DNA of 64,000 nucleotides from Hellea sp. (GTDB lineage Bacteria; Pseudomonadota; Alphaproteobacteria; Caulobacterales; Maricaulaceae): NCBI GenBank assembly GCA_020627655.1, contig JAHDGM010000002.1, positions 1 to 64,000 of the forward strand, read 5' to 3'. Shown piece by piece: positions 1 to 8,385 of this stretch (position 1 is its first letter; each line of letters starts with the position of its first letter). The notes under the pieces were generated by a model. It saw only the letters and a program-made list of their open reading frames with translations, ran no database searches and was not told where the DNA came from. The position numbers and the translations under genes were made by a program.

Positions 1-818
1 CCATGGTTCAAACACCGGAAATGCGGGTTGCGCCTGATCCAACCGTTCTTAAAAATCACCCCAAAGCCTATATTCAAATGATTGATACGGCCGAGATCGT
101 GGCTAATCGTTATGGCGTCTCGCGTGAAGCTCAGGATGAATATGCTTTGCAGAGTCAGCAACGCACACATGCCGCGCAGCAGGCAGGCGCTTTTGACGCT
201 GAGATCGTGCCAATGGCTTCGACCATGATGGTTAAAAACAAAGAGACCGGCGAGATTTCTCAAGTGGATACCAAGCTGGAAAAGGATGAAGGCAACCGCC
301 CGTCAACAACACTTGAAGGTCTGGCCGGATTAAAACCCGTTCGCGGCCCGGAAGCTTTTATCACGGCTGGTAATGCATCACAGCTATCTGACGGGGCTTC
401 CGTCTCTGTTTTGATGGAAGCCAAAGAGGCGTCCAAGCGCAATCTTGAACCGCTGGGTATTTATCGCGGTATGGCTGTTGCCGGCCTTGAGCCAGACGAG
501 ATGGGTATTGGGCCGGTTTATGCAATTCCAAAACTGCTTAAGGCAAATGGTCTTAAAATGGATGATATTGATCTTTGGGAACTGAATGAAGCTTTTGCGG
601 TTCAGGTTATTTACTGCCGTGACAAGCTTGGTATTCCGAACGAGATCATGAATGTTAATGGCGGCGCTATTTCTATTGGCCACCCTTACGGCATGAGCGG
701 TGCGCGCATGGTCGCCCACGCTTTGATTGAAGGCAAAAAACGCGGCGCGAAATATGTTGTTTCAACAATGTGTATTGGCGGCGGCATGGGCGCGGCTGGA
801 TTATTTGAGGTAGCTTAA
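1..818 (+). CDS. Acetyl-CoA acetyltransferase (thiolase), 5'-truncated by window edge
   Basis: C-terminal 270 or so residues of a thiolase, which condenses or cleaves acyl-CoA in fatty-acid or acetoacetyl-CoA metabolism in the cytoplasm. Seen: the central thiolase signature around [10 protein letters not shown], the NEAFAV block, the catalytic-His loop [14 protein letters not shown] and the C-terminal catalytic-Cys loop [10 protein letters not shown]. The family is usually about 390 residues, so roughly the first 120, including the nucleophilic Cys, lie upstream of base 1. The ATG at base 3 is therefore probably an internal Met. The SDR gene follows 2 nt after the stop, so the two are cotranscribed, which suggests a beta-oxidation or acyl-CoA module. 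Substrate chain length cannot be told from the sequence. Confidence 0.93.
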   Translation, partial: MVQTPEMRVAPDPTVLKNHPKAYIQMIDTAEIVANRYGVSREAQDEYALQSQQRTHAAQQAGAFDAEIVPMASTMMVKNKETGEISQVDTKLEKDEGNRPSTTLEGLAGLKPVRGPEAFITAGNASQLSDGASVSVLMEAKEASKRNLEPLGIYRGMAVAGLEPDEMGIGPVYAIPKLLKANGLKMDDIDLWELNEAFAVQVIYCRDKLGIPNEIMNVNGGAISIGHPYGMSGARMVAHALIEGKKRGAKYVVSTMCIGGGMGAAGLFEVA

Positions 819-820
819 AC

Positions 821-1726
821 ATGAGTACAGTTGAATTTAAAGACCGCGTCGCCATTGTGACCGGCGCGGGCGGCGGCCTTGGCCGATCTCACGCTTTGGA
901 GCTTGCCCGGCGCGGCGTCAAAGTTGTCGTGAATGATCTTGGGGGCAATGTCCACGGTGAGGGCGGATCGAAAACTATGGCTGAGCAGGTGGTTGCCGAG
1001 ATTGAAGCCCTGGGCGGCGAAGCTATGGCCAACGGTGCCAATGTTACTAAAGAAGATGAAGTTCAGGCCATGGTCGATGCAGCTATCGCCAAATGGGGCA
1101 AGGTGGACATCCTGGTCAATAATGCAGGCATATTGCGGGATAAGTCATTTTCCAAAATGGAAATGGATAATTTCCGGCTTGTGCTTGATGTGCATTTAAT
1201 GGGCTCGGCTATTTGTACCAAGGCGGTCTGGAACCATATGAAAGAAAATCAATATGGCCGGATCGTGATGACAACATCATCATCCGGTAATTACGGTAAT
1301 TTTGGCCAGACCAATTACGGAGCAGCAAAGACAGGCGTGATCGGACTGATGAATACTTTATGTCTCGAGGGCGCTAAATATGATATCCGGGTCAATGCTT
1401 TATCGCCCACCGCGGCCACGCGTATGACGGAAGGCTTAATGCCCGATGAAGCCTTGGCGGCTTTGACTGTTGAAAGCGTTACAGCGGGTTTGATTCCGCT
1501 TGTGTGTGACGACGCGCCTAACCGCTTGATCATGTGCGCTGGCGCTGGCGGCTTCGCAGCGACCAAGGTTTACGAGACCCGGGGTATTCACTTACCGCCT
1601 GAGCAGCAGACGGCAGAAAACGTCATGGCGAATTTGGACAAAATTACAGATCCTAAAGGTCAGGAAGAATACACAAATGGTGGTCAGCAAACCATGAAGT
1701 TTGTCACCGGAGCCATGGGCGGTTAA
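821..1726 (+). CDS. SDR-family oxidoreductase, 3-hydroxyacyl-CoA dehydrogenase-like
   Basis: NAD(P)-dependent short-chain dehydrogenase of 301 residues. Seen: N-terminal Rossmann motif TGAGGGLG (about residues 15-22), NNAG near residue 100, catalytic Ser in TTSSSGNYGNFG and the YGAAK Tyr/Lys pair near 165. The NDLGG segment after the nucleotide-binding loop and the long C-terminal tail resemble the dehydrogenase domain of peroxisomal multifunctional enzyme type 2 and its bacterial relatives, so a (3R)-hydroxyacyl-CoA substrate is likely. It is coupled to the upstream thiolase with a 2 nt gap, which fits acyl-CoA degradation. It is followed by a strong terminator. The exact substrate is inference. 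Confidence 0.9.
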   Translation: MSTVEFKDRVAIVTGAGGGLGRSHALELARRGVKVVVNDLGGNVHGEGGSKTMAEQVVAEIEALGGEAMANGANVTKEDEVQAMVDAAIAKWGKVDILVNNAGILRDKSFSKMEMDNFRLVLDVHLMGSAICTKAVWNHMKENQYGRIVMTTSSSGNYGNFGQTNYGAAKTGVIGLMNTLCLEGAKYDIRVNALSPTAATRMTEGLMPDEALAALTVESVTAGLIPLVCDDAPNRLIMCAGAGGFAATKVYETRGIHLPPEQQTAENVMANLDKITDPKGQEEYTNGGQQTMKFVTGAMGG

Positions 1727-1752
1727 TCCGCAATGATTACAGCTTAGTTTGC

Positions 1753-1802
1753 GTGAAACTTCCGTTTCACACCCACGTTTCACGGTTTTTCACCCGTTTC
1801 AT
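1753..1802. repeat. Cluster of GTTTCAC units between SDR stop and terminator
   Basis: GTGAAAC-TTCC-GTTTCAC forms a perfect 7-bp inverted repeat at 1753-1770. GTTTCAC recurs directly at 1777 and as GTTTCAT at 1796. It lies just before the rho-independent terminator. It may be part of the 3' UTR structure or a degenerate intergenic repeat; function unknown. Confidence 0.4.
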
Positions 1803-1807
1803 TTTAT

Positions 1808-1833
1808 AAGGCTGCCTTTGGGCAGCCTTTTTT
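1808..1833 (+). terminator. Rho-independent terminator after thiolase-SDR operon
   Basis: Perfect 9-bp stem AAGGCTGCC / GGCAGCCTT with a 4-nt TTTG loop followed by a T run. It ends the plus-strand operon. An A-rich stretch is lacking on the other side, so it should act mainly on the plus strand, although the convergent metallo-beta-lactamase gene ends close by at 1846. Confidence 0.9.
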
Positions 1834-1845
1834 GTGGCCCAAAGC

Positions 1846-2667
1846 TTATTTTTTAGCTTGGTTTTTGTGCTTTTCCAAAAGGCCTAAAGAATGGTCTATC
1901 AGGGTAATTCCGGCTTCTGGATTGCCATGACTTGGAATGGTCATTTTGGTTTCCGGATACGTCTGCTTGGCCCATTTCAAAGCATCAGGCCATTTTTCAA
2001 TATTAGCATCTGTAAGATTGCCCAGGCTTTTGTGATTGGCCGCCCGGATCATGCAGCCGCCATATAAAATTTTCGGGCCTGTGACATAGGCCATAAGATT
2101 GTCTTCCGTATGGGCCGGGCCGGGATAGGACACTTCAACGGGTCCAACTTTGACCCGAGTTCCGATCTTGGCGAGTTCAGGCACAGATGTATTGGGAATG
2201 GGCGTGCCGCGCTGAGCTGAAAGGCCAGGTGTAGAAGGATGAGCGAACACTTCCACGCCTTTGGATTCGAGCCAGTCCAGCCCGGCCAGGCTGTCTGGAT
2301 GAAAATGTCCGACGATTAATTTCTTAACTTCGAGTCCCGTTTCGGCTTTGATTTTATCAATCAGTTCTACTGTTGCTAATTCGCCCCAGGCCGTGTTCAC
2401 AAGGATGATCTCGTCACCATTTTTTACGGCCAAGCCATTTGATGGCACAACGCCATATCCCGGCACATCCTGAGACGAAGTATGTAACCAGACGCCATCT
2501 GTAATTTTGTTCAAGACGACAAGCCGGTTATCGGTCTCAGCAGGAGCCGGCGTTTTACTTTCTTCTACGGCGGCGGACTTGACTGTTTGTTGAGGCGTAT
2601 CTGATTTATTCTCGCAGCTTGATAATGTGAGGACCGCACAAACAATTATAGGAAACAGATTTCGCAT
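1846..2667 (-). CDS. Subclass B1-type metallo-beta-lactamase, predicted lipoprotein
   Basis: Zinc-dependent MBL-fold hydrolase of 273 residues. N-terminal signal ends in lipobox LSSC (Cys18 from the chosen start), so it should be lipid-anchored in the envelope. All B1 zinc ligands are visible: HFHPD (HxHxD), the third His in GPAHTEDN, Cys in GGCMIR and the last His in IPSHG. The segment after the Cys, SLGNLTDAN, matches the SLGN.D.. stretch seen in NDM/VIM/IMP enzymes, which supports a true B1 beta-lactamase over a glyoxalase II or quorum-quenching relative. The ORF track opens at 2679, but GGAG lies 6 nt before the ATG at 2667, so that start is preferred. It follows the uracil-DNA glycosylase gene by 30 nt on the same strand. 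Activity on beta-lactams is untested. Confidence 0.85.
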   Translation of the reverse strand: MRNLFPIIVCAVLTLSSCENKSDTPQQTVKSAAVEESKTPAPAETDNRLVVLNKITDGVWLHTSSQDVPGYGVVPSNGLAVKNGDEIILVNTAWGELATVELIDKIKAETGLEVKKLIVGHFHPDSLAGLDWLESKGVEVFAHPSTPGLSAQRGTPIPNTSVPELAKIGTRVKVGPVEVSYPGPAHTEDNLMAYVTGPKILYGGCMIRAANHKSLGNLTDANIEKWPDALKWAKQTYPETKMTIPSHGNPEAGITLIDHSLGLLEKHKNQAKK

Positions 2668-2697
2668 TTTCATCTCCATTAAGCTTGGTTTAATATA

Positions 2698-3444
2698 TTA
2701 TAGGGAGTCTATTTTTGCCCGCAGGGCCAGCATATCCATCCAGGCATCTTTCTTAAGGACGGGCTGCCTTAGCAGGAAGGCGGGGTGATAAATGGGCAGT
2801 GTCGGAACATCACGTCCGTTGACTGTTAAAGTGGTCCATTGGCCGCGATTTTTCATTATGCCTGTTCGCCCCGTGAGCGCAGAAAAAGAAACGCCGCCGA
2901 CAAGGACAATAATTTTAGGATCTATAAGCGCCATATGTTTGTCCAGAAAAGGTCGGCATATTTCGATTTCTTCGGGGGATGGATTTCGATTGCCAGGGGG
3001 GCGCCAATTGACAACATTGGTTATATAAAAAGCCTCTTCTGTCAGGCCTATTGACGCAAATATTTTATCCAGCAGCTGACCCGACTTTCCGACAAAGGGT
3101 TTGCCTTGGATGTCTTCGTCACGGCCCGGTGCTTCGCCAATGATCATAATATCAGCTTCGGGATTACCACGTGCAAAGACGCTTTGACGGGCATGGTCGC
3201 TGATTTCGCCAGCGTCAAAGCCTGCAATGATTTTACTTAGATCATCCAAAGTTTTAACTTTGGCGAGTTGGGGGGCAGCGTTTGGACTTTCTGGTTTGGC
3301 TTGTGTCGGGTTGGCAACTGGAGGCTTGGACGGCTTTGCTTTTACAGCGGCGGGTCTGCGGCGCGGCGGCGCTTTTGGGATATCGGGCACATCGACACCC
3401 GCAACTTCCCACCATGATAGCAGCGATTTAAGCGCCTGTTCCAA
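2698..3444 (-). CDS. Uracil-DNA glycosylase, family 4-like, lacking Fe-S cysteines
   Basis: Excises uracil from DNA to start base-excision repair. Seen: disordered Pro/Lys/Ala-rich N-terminus (about residues 20-60), motif GEAPGRDED with downstream PFVGKSGQLLD, the NVVNWRPPGNR block, and the C-terminal YHPAFLLRQP DNA-intercalating/His motif. Family 4 enzymes normally hold a [4Fe-4S] cluster through four Cys. This 248-residue protein has a single Cys (EICRPF), and the usual second-block Cys is Trp, so a cluster cannot form as in the thermophilic prototypes. It starts 6 nt after the rimK-fusion stop, probably in one operon with it. Confidence 0.88.
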   Translation of the reverse strand: MEQALKSLLSWWEVAGVDVPDIPKAPPRRRPAAVKAKPSKPPVANPTQAKPESPNAAPQLAKVKTLDDLSKIIAGFDAGEISDHARQSVFARGNPEADIMIIGEAPGRDEDIQGKPFVGKSGQLLDKIFASIGLTEEAFYITNVVNWRPPGNRNPSPEEIEICRPFLDKHMALIDPKIIVLVGGVSFSALTGRTGIMKNRGQWTTLTVNGRDVPTLPIYHPAFLLRQPVLKKDAWMDMLALRAKIDSL

Positions 3445-3450
3445 TTTGAC

Positions 3451-4869
3451 CTAACCTGTCTTCTGTTTTGTTTTACGCTTACGGGTTTGTTTTACGGGAC
3501 TATGAAACACGGTTCCCACATTATTTTCAATACATTCAATAATGCTGGTGGCGATATCTTTGCCAGTGGCTTTTTCTATGCCTTGTAGGCCCGGTGACGA
3601 GTTGACCTCTAAGACTTTTGGACCTGTATCACTCCTCAAGACATCGACACCGGCAACGTTTAGTTTAAGGACTTTAGCTGCTTTAATCGCGGCGCTGCGT
3701 TCGTCGCGCGTTAGCTTTACCTTCCGTGCAGATCCGCCTTGATGAATATTTGATCTGAACTCTCCGGCTTTGGCCGTTCGCATCATGGCCCCGACAACTT
3801 TTCCGTCGACGACAAAACAGCGAATGTCACTGCCAGCGGCCTCTTTGACAAATTCCTGAACCAGGAAGTGAGCATCCAAGCCGCGAAAGGCGTCAACCAA
3901 GGCTGTGGCAGCTTTCCGGGTTTCTGCCAGTACAACGCCTTTGCCCTGCGTGCTTTCCAAAAGTTTTACCACTACGGGCGCGCCCCCCACGAGATCTATA
4001 ATCCCCTGCGTATCCCGTGACGATCTGGCAAAAGCTGTGTTGGGCATGCCGAGTTTATGTTGGGCCAATATCTGATGGGCTAAAAGCTTGTCCCGAGAGC
4101 TGCCAATTCCAATAGCCGGGTTTAGGCAATAGGCGCCCATGCTTTCAAACTGGCGAACAACAGCCATGCCGTAAAAGGTAATCTTAGATCCGATGCGCGG
4201 TATAATGGCGTCAAACCGCGGTAGGGGTTTGCCATCATAATGAACCTCTGGCTTTTCATTATTGATGACCATGTAACAACGGCTGGTCGTTATGGGTTCT
4301 ATGACATGCCCGCGTTCTTCAGCAGCAGCAATCATTCGTGTGTTGGAATAATTATTGGGTTCCTGGGTGAGTATGCCAATGCGAAGGGGGCGTCTGGGTG
4401 CGCCGCCTTTGCGGTGACGCTTCTTGTACAGATCATAGCTGAGTAAGGGCTGCTGGAATGAGGCTCCGGGCGCGACTGAGACACCTTTTTTTAGGGCGGA
4501 CCGGCCTATAAGCATGCGGTATCCCATGGTTTCCCGATTGGTCAGCGATAAATCGATGGTCCAGCTTTCACCGCCAATGGTTATGGGCGTGCGTATGACA
4601 TAGCGGCTTTCAGCAACCCCATTGGATGACGTAACCATGCGCCGATCAATAACCTTAGCTGAGCAAATGACCTCAATTGTGGGATCATTTGGGTCAGGGT
4701 GCATAATAAAACGCACTTGCGGGTTCTTTTCAGTGCCAAAAGGTTCAATGGCTACAGCGTGCAGCGCAGAGGTGCGCGCCCCCGTATCCACTTTGGCTTT
4801 GATCGCTGGCAATGACAGGTCTGGTAGCCCAACCCATTCTTCCCAGCCTAAATTTAAAATATCAGTCAT
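3451..4869 (-). CDS. rimK: RimB-RimK fusion: retropepsin-like domain plus ATP-grasp glutamate ligase
   Basis: Two domains in 472 residues. Residues 1-150 resemble the ATP-dependent zinc protease/RimB family (PF05618), with an aspartic-protease-like AKVDTGARTSALHA motif at Asp28. Residues about 160-455 are a complete RimK ATP-grasp ligase: IGILTQEPNNYSN start, AIIPRIG, the ATP loop STQGKGVVL, RCFVVDGKVVGAMMR and the metal-binding VLEVNSSPGL. RimK adds glutamates to the C-terminus of ribosomal protein S6 in gammaproteobacteria, where RimB is a separate protein; here they form one chain. The target in this organism is inferred. First gene of a minus-strand operon, divergent from ETF-QO. Confidence 0.88.
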   Translation of the reverse strand: MTDILNLGWEEWVGLPDLSLPAIKAKVDTGARTSALHAVAIEPFGTEKNPQVRFIMHPDPNDPTIEVICSAKVIDRRMVTSSNGVAESRYVIRTPITIGGESWTIDLSLTNRETMGYRMLIGRSALKKGVSVAPGASFQQPLLSYDLYKKRHRKGGAPRRPLRIGILTQEPNNYSNTRMIAAAEERGHVIEPITTSRCYMVINNEKPEVHYDGKPLPRFDAIIPRIGSKITFYGMAVVRQFESMGAYCLNPAIGIGSSRDKLLAHQILAQHKLGMPNTAFARSSRDTQGIIDLVGGAPVVVKLLESTQGKGVVLAETRKAATALVDAFRGLDAHFLVQEFVKEAAGSDIRCFVVDGKVVGAMMRTAKAGEFRSNIHQGGSARKVKLTRDERSAAIKAAKVLKLNVAGVDVLRSDTGPKVLEVNSSPGLQGIEKATGKDIATSIIECIENNVGTVFHSPVKQTRKRKTKQKTG

Positions 4870-5012
4870 AATTTTACTATGTATTTCTATTTACCCCGAG
4901 ACAAAGCGAACACTTTACCCAGCCATCATTACCGTTTATTGCCAGATGAAATACGCCGTGCGGCGGGAATTTGGAAGAGCCTAGAGCTGTAAAGATAAAA
5001 AAGAGGGTGAAT

Positions 5013-6674
5013 ATGTCCGAAGCCATAGAACGCGAAAGCATGGAATATGATGTAGTGATCGTGGGAGCCGGTCCGGCAGGTTTGTCGGCCGCTATTCGTT
5101 TGAAACAGCTCGATGAAAATATTTCAGTTGTTGTGCTGGAAAAAGGTTCTGAGGTCGGAGCGCATATTCTCTCTGGAGCTGTTCTTGATCCTTGCGGTCT
5201 AGATGCCCTTATTCCGGATTGGAAAGATAAGGGCGCGCCTTTGCATACCGAGGTTAAAGTTGATCGTTTTCTGGCGCTGGGCCCCAGCGGATCATTCCGC
5301 ATCCCTAATTTTCTCATGCCGCCCTTGATGAATAATCACGGTAATTATGTTGTCTCAATGGGTAATGTATGCCGCTGGATGGCTGAGCAGGCTGAGGGTC
5401 TGGGTGTTGAGGTTTTTCCGGGTATGGCGTGCTCGGACCTTGTTTATGGTTCTGACGGTGAGCTTAAAGGCGTCGTTGCCGGTGAGTTCGGCATAGAAAA
5501 AGACGGCACCAAAGGGCCCAATTACGAACCCGGCATGGAGCTACATGGCAAATATGTATTTTTGTCAGAGGGGGCGCGTGGTTCGCTCTCTAAAATGGTC
5601 ATTGAAAAATATAACCTGGATGAATTTTCAGACGTTCCTAAATTCGGCTTAGGTATGAAAGAAATCTGGGAAGTTAAGCCTGAAAATCACAATCAGGGCG
5701 AAGTCACCCATACTTTGGGCTGGCCGCTGGGCTGGAAAGCTGGCGGCGGATCATTCATGTATCATCTGGAAAATAATCAGGTTTATGTTGGTTACATTAT
5801 CGACCTTAATTACAAAAATCCTCACCTTTATCCTTACGGTGAATTCCAGCGCTGGAAGCATCATCCTGACATCGCCAAAGTGCTCGAAGGCGGTAAACGT
5901 GTCGCTTATGGTGCTCGGGTTGTGACCAAGGGCGGATATCAGTCCATTCCTAAGTCAGCATTCCCAGGCGGAGCCTTACTGGGGTGTTCTGCTGGACTCG
6001 TAAATCTGCCTCGCATCAAAGGTAATCATAATGCTATGTTGTCCGGTATAGCGGCCGCTGAAGCTGCTGCGGCTGCTCTTAAGAATGGCCGCAAAGGCGA
6101 TGTACTTGCGGACTATGATCATGAGCTGCGTACAGGCCCTGTTGGAAAAGACCTTAAAGCTGTTCGCAATGTGGCACCGCTTAATGCCAAATTCGGACCA
6201 CTGCTTGGCGGCATGATGCTGGGCGGGTTTGATATGTGGGTTTCAAATCTGTTTAAGTTCAACCCGCTGGGAACGCTAAAACATGGAAAGGATGATGCTC
6301 AGTCAACAGGCAAAGCATCAGATTATAAAACCATTGAATATCCCAAGCCTGATGGTGTGCTGTCATTTGACCGCCTGACTAATGTCAGTTTTTCTGCAAC
6401 AAATCACGGTGAAGAGCAGCCACCGCATTTGAAGCTTATCAACACTGATGTTCCAATTGATGTAAACTTGCCCGAGTTTGATGAACCTGCACAACGTTAT
6501 TGTCCGGCTGGCGTTTACGAAATTCTGCGCGATGATGATGGATCAAATCCACAGTTCCAAATCAATGCTCAGAACTGCGTGCACTGTAAAACTTGTGACA
6601 TTAAAGACCCCAGTAAAAATATTGTGTGGTGTGTACCTGAAGGCGGGGGTGGCCCCAACTACCCAAACATGTAA
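5013..6674 (+). CDS. etfD: Electron transfer flavoprotein-ubiquinone oxidoreductase
   Basis: Inner-membrane-associated FAD/[4Fe-4S] enzyme passing electrons from ETF, reduced by acyl-CoA dehydrogenases, to ubiquinone. Seen: N-terminal FAD fold VVIVGAGPAGLSAAIRL, the GAHILSGAVLDP segment typical of ETF-QO, and the C-terminal ferredoxin-type site with CPAGVYE followed by NCVHCKTCDIKDP, ending GGGGPNYPNM. 553 residues is family length. The ORF track begins 14 codons earlier at 4971, but GAGGG lies before the ATG at 5013 and conserved sequence starts just after it. It leads a plus-strand run with the TPR lipoprotein, ispE and a WecA-like gene, and fits the upstream acyl-CoA genes metabolically. 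Confidence 0.96.
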   Translation: MSEAIERESMEYDVVIVGAGPAGLSAAIRLKQLDENISVVVLEKGSEVGAHILSGAVLDPCGLDALIPDWKDKGAPLHTEVKVDRFLALGPSGSFRIPNFLMPPLMNNHGNYVVSMGNVCRWMAEQAEGLGVEVFPGMACSDLVYGSDGELKGVVAGEFGIEKDGTKGPNYEPGMELHGKYVFLSEGARGSLSKMVIEKYNLDEFSDVPKFGLGMKEIWEVKPENHNQGEVTHTLGWPLGWKAGGGSFMYHLENNQVYVGYIIDLNYKNPHLYPYGEFQRWKHHPDIAKVLEGGKRVAYGARVVTKGGYQSIPKSAFPGGALLGCSAGLVNLPRIKGNHNAMLSGIAAAEAAAAALKNGRKGDVLADYDHELRTGPVGKDLKAVRNVAPLNAKFGPLLGGMMLGGFDMWVSNLFKFNPLGTLKHGKDDAQSTGKASDYKTIEYPKPDGVLSFDRLTNVSFSATNHGEEQPPHLKLINTDVPIDVNLPEFDEPAQRYCPAGVYEILRDDDGSNPQFQINAQNCVHCKTCDIKDPSKNIVWCVPEGGGGPNYPNM

Positions 6675-6685
6675 TAACGCTGAAT

Positions 6686-8383
6686 ATGAAGCGCTTTTTA
6701 CTTTCGGTCGCCGCTTTGGCGCTAACATCCAGCTGTGTCTCTACAGGGCCTGTAACTGAGTCGGATATTCAGGCTGGGTCTGATGCTCGCTTATTTGCTG
6801 ATTATCTAGTCGGGAGTTACGCAAACTATATAGATGATGCAGAAAGCCGTTCCACTTATTATTCACGGGCTTTTGCTCTGGATGAAACCAATACGGATCT
6901 GGGTCGTAGGGCTGTTACATCGGCCATAACAGCTGGGGATGTGGATTTATCCCGCGTTCTTGCGAGAAATATTCTCTCGTCCAACCCTAATGAGCCCATG
7001 TCGCGCGCCGTTCTGGGGGCCAAGGCCTTTGCGCAAGGCCAATATGATAAAGCCAATGAGTATTTTGAGCTTGATACAAATGACCTTAGCGTAAAAATCC
7101 TGATGGATATTATGCGGGGTTGGTCCTTGTCTGCACAAGGCAATAGCGAAGCTGCTGCAAAGGTTCATGACAGCCTTGGCGGGGGGCCGTATTTTCAGGT
7201 TTTGGCCTTGGCTATGCAAACCAATATGGCAGGTCCGCAAGGCGATATTGAAAAGGCGATGGAAAGTTATGATCTTGCGGCGGCAGCCGGAGTTGCGCCA
7301 ACAGAAATTGCTTTATCGCGGGCACGTCTTTTGTCTCAGGCCGCGCAAAATGATAAAGCTCTTGAGCTATTGAAGAAATTCAACACGGATAATGGGAATT
7401 TCGATTCAGGTCCGATCCGGCATTATATTGATGTTTTAGAAGCCGGTGGGTCCATTACAGAAACTTTAACGCCGCAGCAGGAAGCTGCCTGGGCGCTTAC
7501 TGAAGCTGCTTATGGGTTTTTTCTGAGAAATCGCGCTGTTGATGTTGCCGAAGTTTACCTGCGTCAAGCCCGAATTCTTGACCCTGATAGTGGAAAAATA
7601 AAGTATTTTTTAGCAGCGCTTCTCGAAGAGACCGAGCGAGAGCAAGAAGCTCTTAGCCTGTATCAATCTATTGATGATAACAACAATTACGTTGTGGCAG
7701 CGCGTCTGGCTGAGTCCAATGTATATTTCGACCTTGATCAAGATGGTAAAGCTATGGCGGTTCTCGAAGAGACGAATGCTAAATATCCCTCCTTTACAAC
7801 TCGTGAATCACTTGGACGAGCTCGTTTGATCCGAGAAAATTATAAAGAAGCCCTTCCAATTTATATCGCTCTTGTTGACTCAATGACTGAGGAAGAGATC
7901 AAGGCGAATACACAACCGCTTTATTTTCGCGGCATTAGTTATGAACGTGAAAAACAGTGGGATAAAGCCGTCGCGGATTTCAAAAAAGTTTTGGAGATTG
8001 ATCCTGATAACGCCGATGCATTGAACTATCTTGGGTATACCTGGGTCGACAGGGGTGAAAACCTGACCGAAGCCTTTAATATGATTGAGAAGGCTATTGA
8101 ACTGGAGCCGCGTAGCGGCGCTATCGTTGATAGTCTTGGCTGGGCGCATTACAAACTTGGGCAATATAGCGAAGCGAGAGTAAATTTAGAAAAGGCTGTG
8201 GAGCTGACTCCTAACAGCGCTACAATTATTGATCATCTTGGAGATGTTTATTGGAAACTGGGGCGGTTTCGTGAAGCCGGATATCAGTGGGAGCGCGCCC
8301 TTGAATATGATCCTACGGAGGAAGAGCGTAAGAATATTGAGGCCAAATTAAAAGATGGTCTCAAGGCGGCGCATTCTAAATAA
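6686..8383 (+). CDS. TPR-repeat lipoprotein
   Basis: 565 residues. Short N-terminal signal followed by SSC lipobox (LTSSCVSTG), so it is probably exported and lipid-anchored. The rest is helical repeats. Clear TPR units sit in the last 200 residues, for example the Y..A..D..K.L.IDP.N..ALN..GY pattern and IELEPRSGAIVDSLGWAHYKLG. No catalytic motif is seen, so a scaffolding role is likely. It lies between ETF-QO (11 nt upstream) and ispE (2 nt downstream). This gene order is familiar in Alphaproteobacteria, but the protein's job is not known to me. Confidence 0.85.
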   Translation: MKRFLLSVAALALTSSCVSTGPVTESDIQAGSDARLFADYLVGSYANYIDDAESRSTYYSRAFALDETNTDLGRRAVTSAITAGDVDLSRVLARNILSSNPNEPMSRAVLGAKAFAQGQYDKANEYFELDTNDLSVKILMDIMRGWSLSAQGNSEAAAKVHDSLGGGPYFQVLALAMQTNMAGPQGDIEKAMESYDLAAAAGVAPTEIALSRARLLSQAAQNDKALELLKKFNTDNGNFDSGPIRHYIDVLEAGGSITETLTPQQEAAWALTEAAYGFFLRNRAVDVAEVYLRQARILDPDSGKIKYFLAALLEETEREQEALSLYQSIDDNNNYVVAARLAESNVYFDLDQDGKAMAVLEETNAKYPSFTTRESLGRARLIRENYKEALPIYIALVDSMTEEEIKANTQPLYFRGISYEREKQWDKAVADFKKVLEIDPDNADALNYLGYTWVDRGENLTEAFNMIEKAIELEPRSGAIVDSLGWAHYKLGQYSEARVNLEKAVELTPNSATIIDHLGDVYWKLGRFREAGYQWERALEYDPTEEERKNIEAKLKDGLKAAHSK

Positions 8384-8385
8384 TT

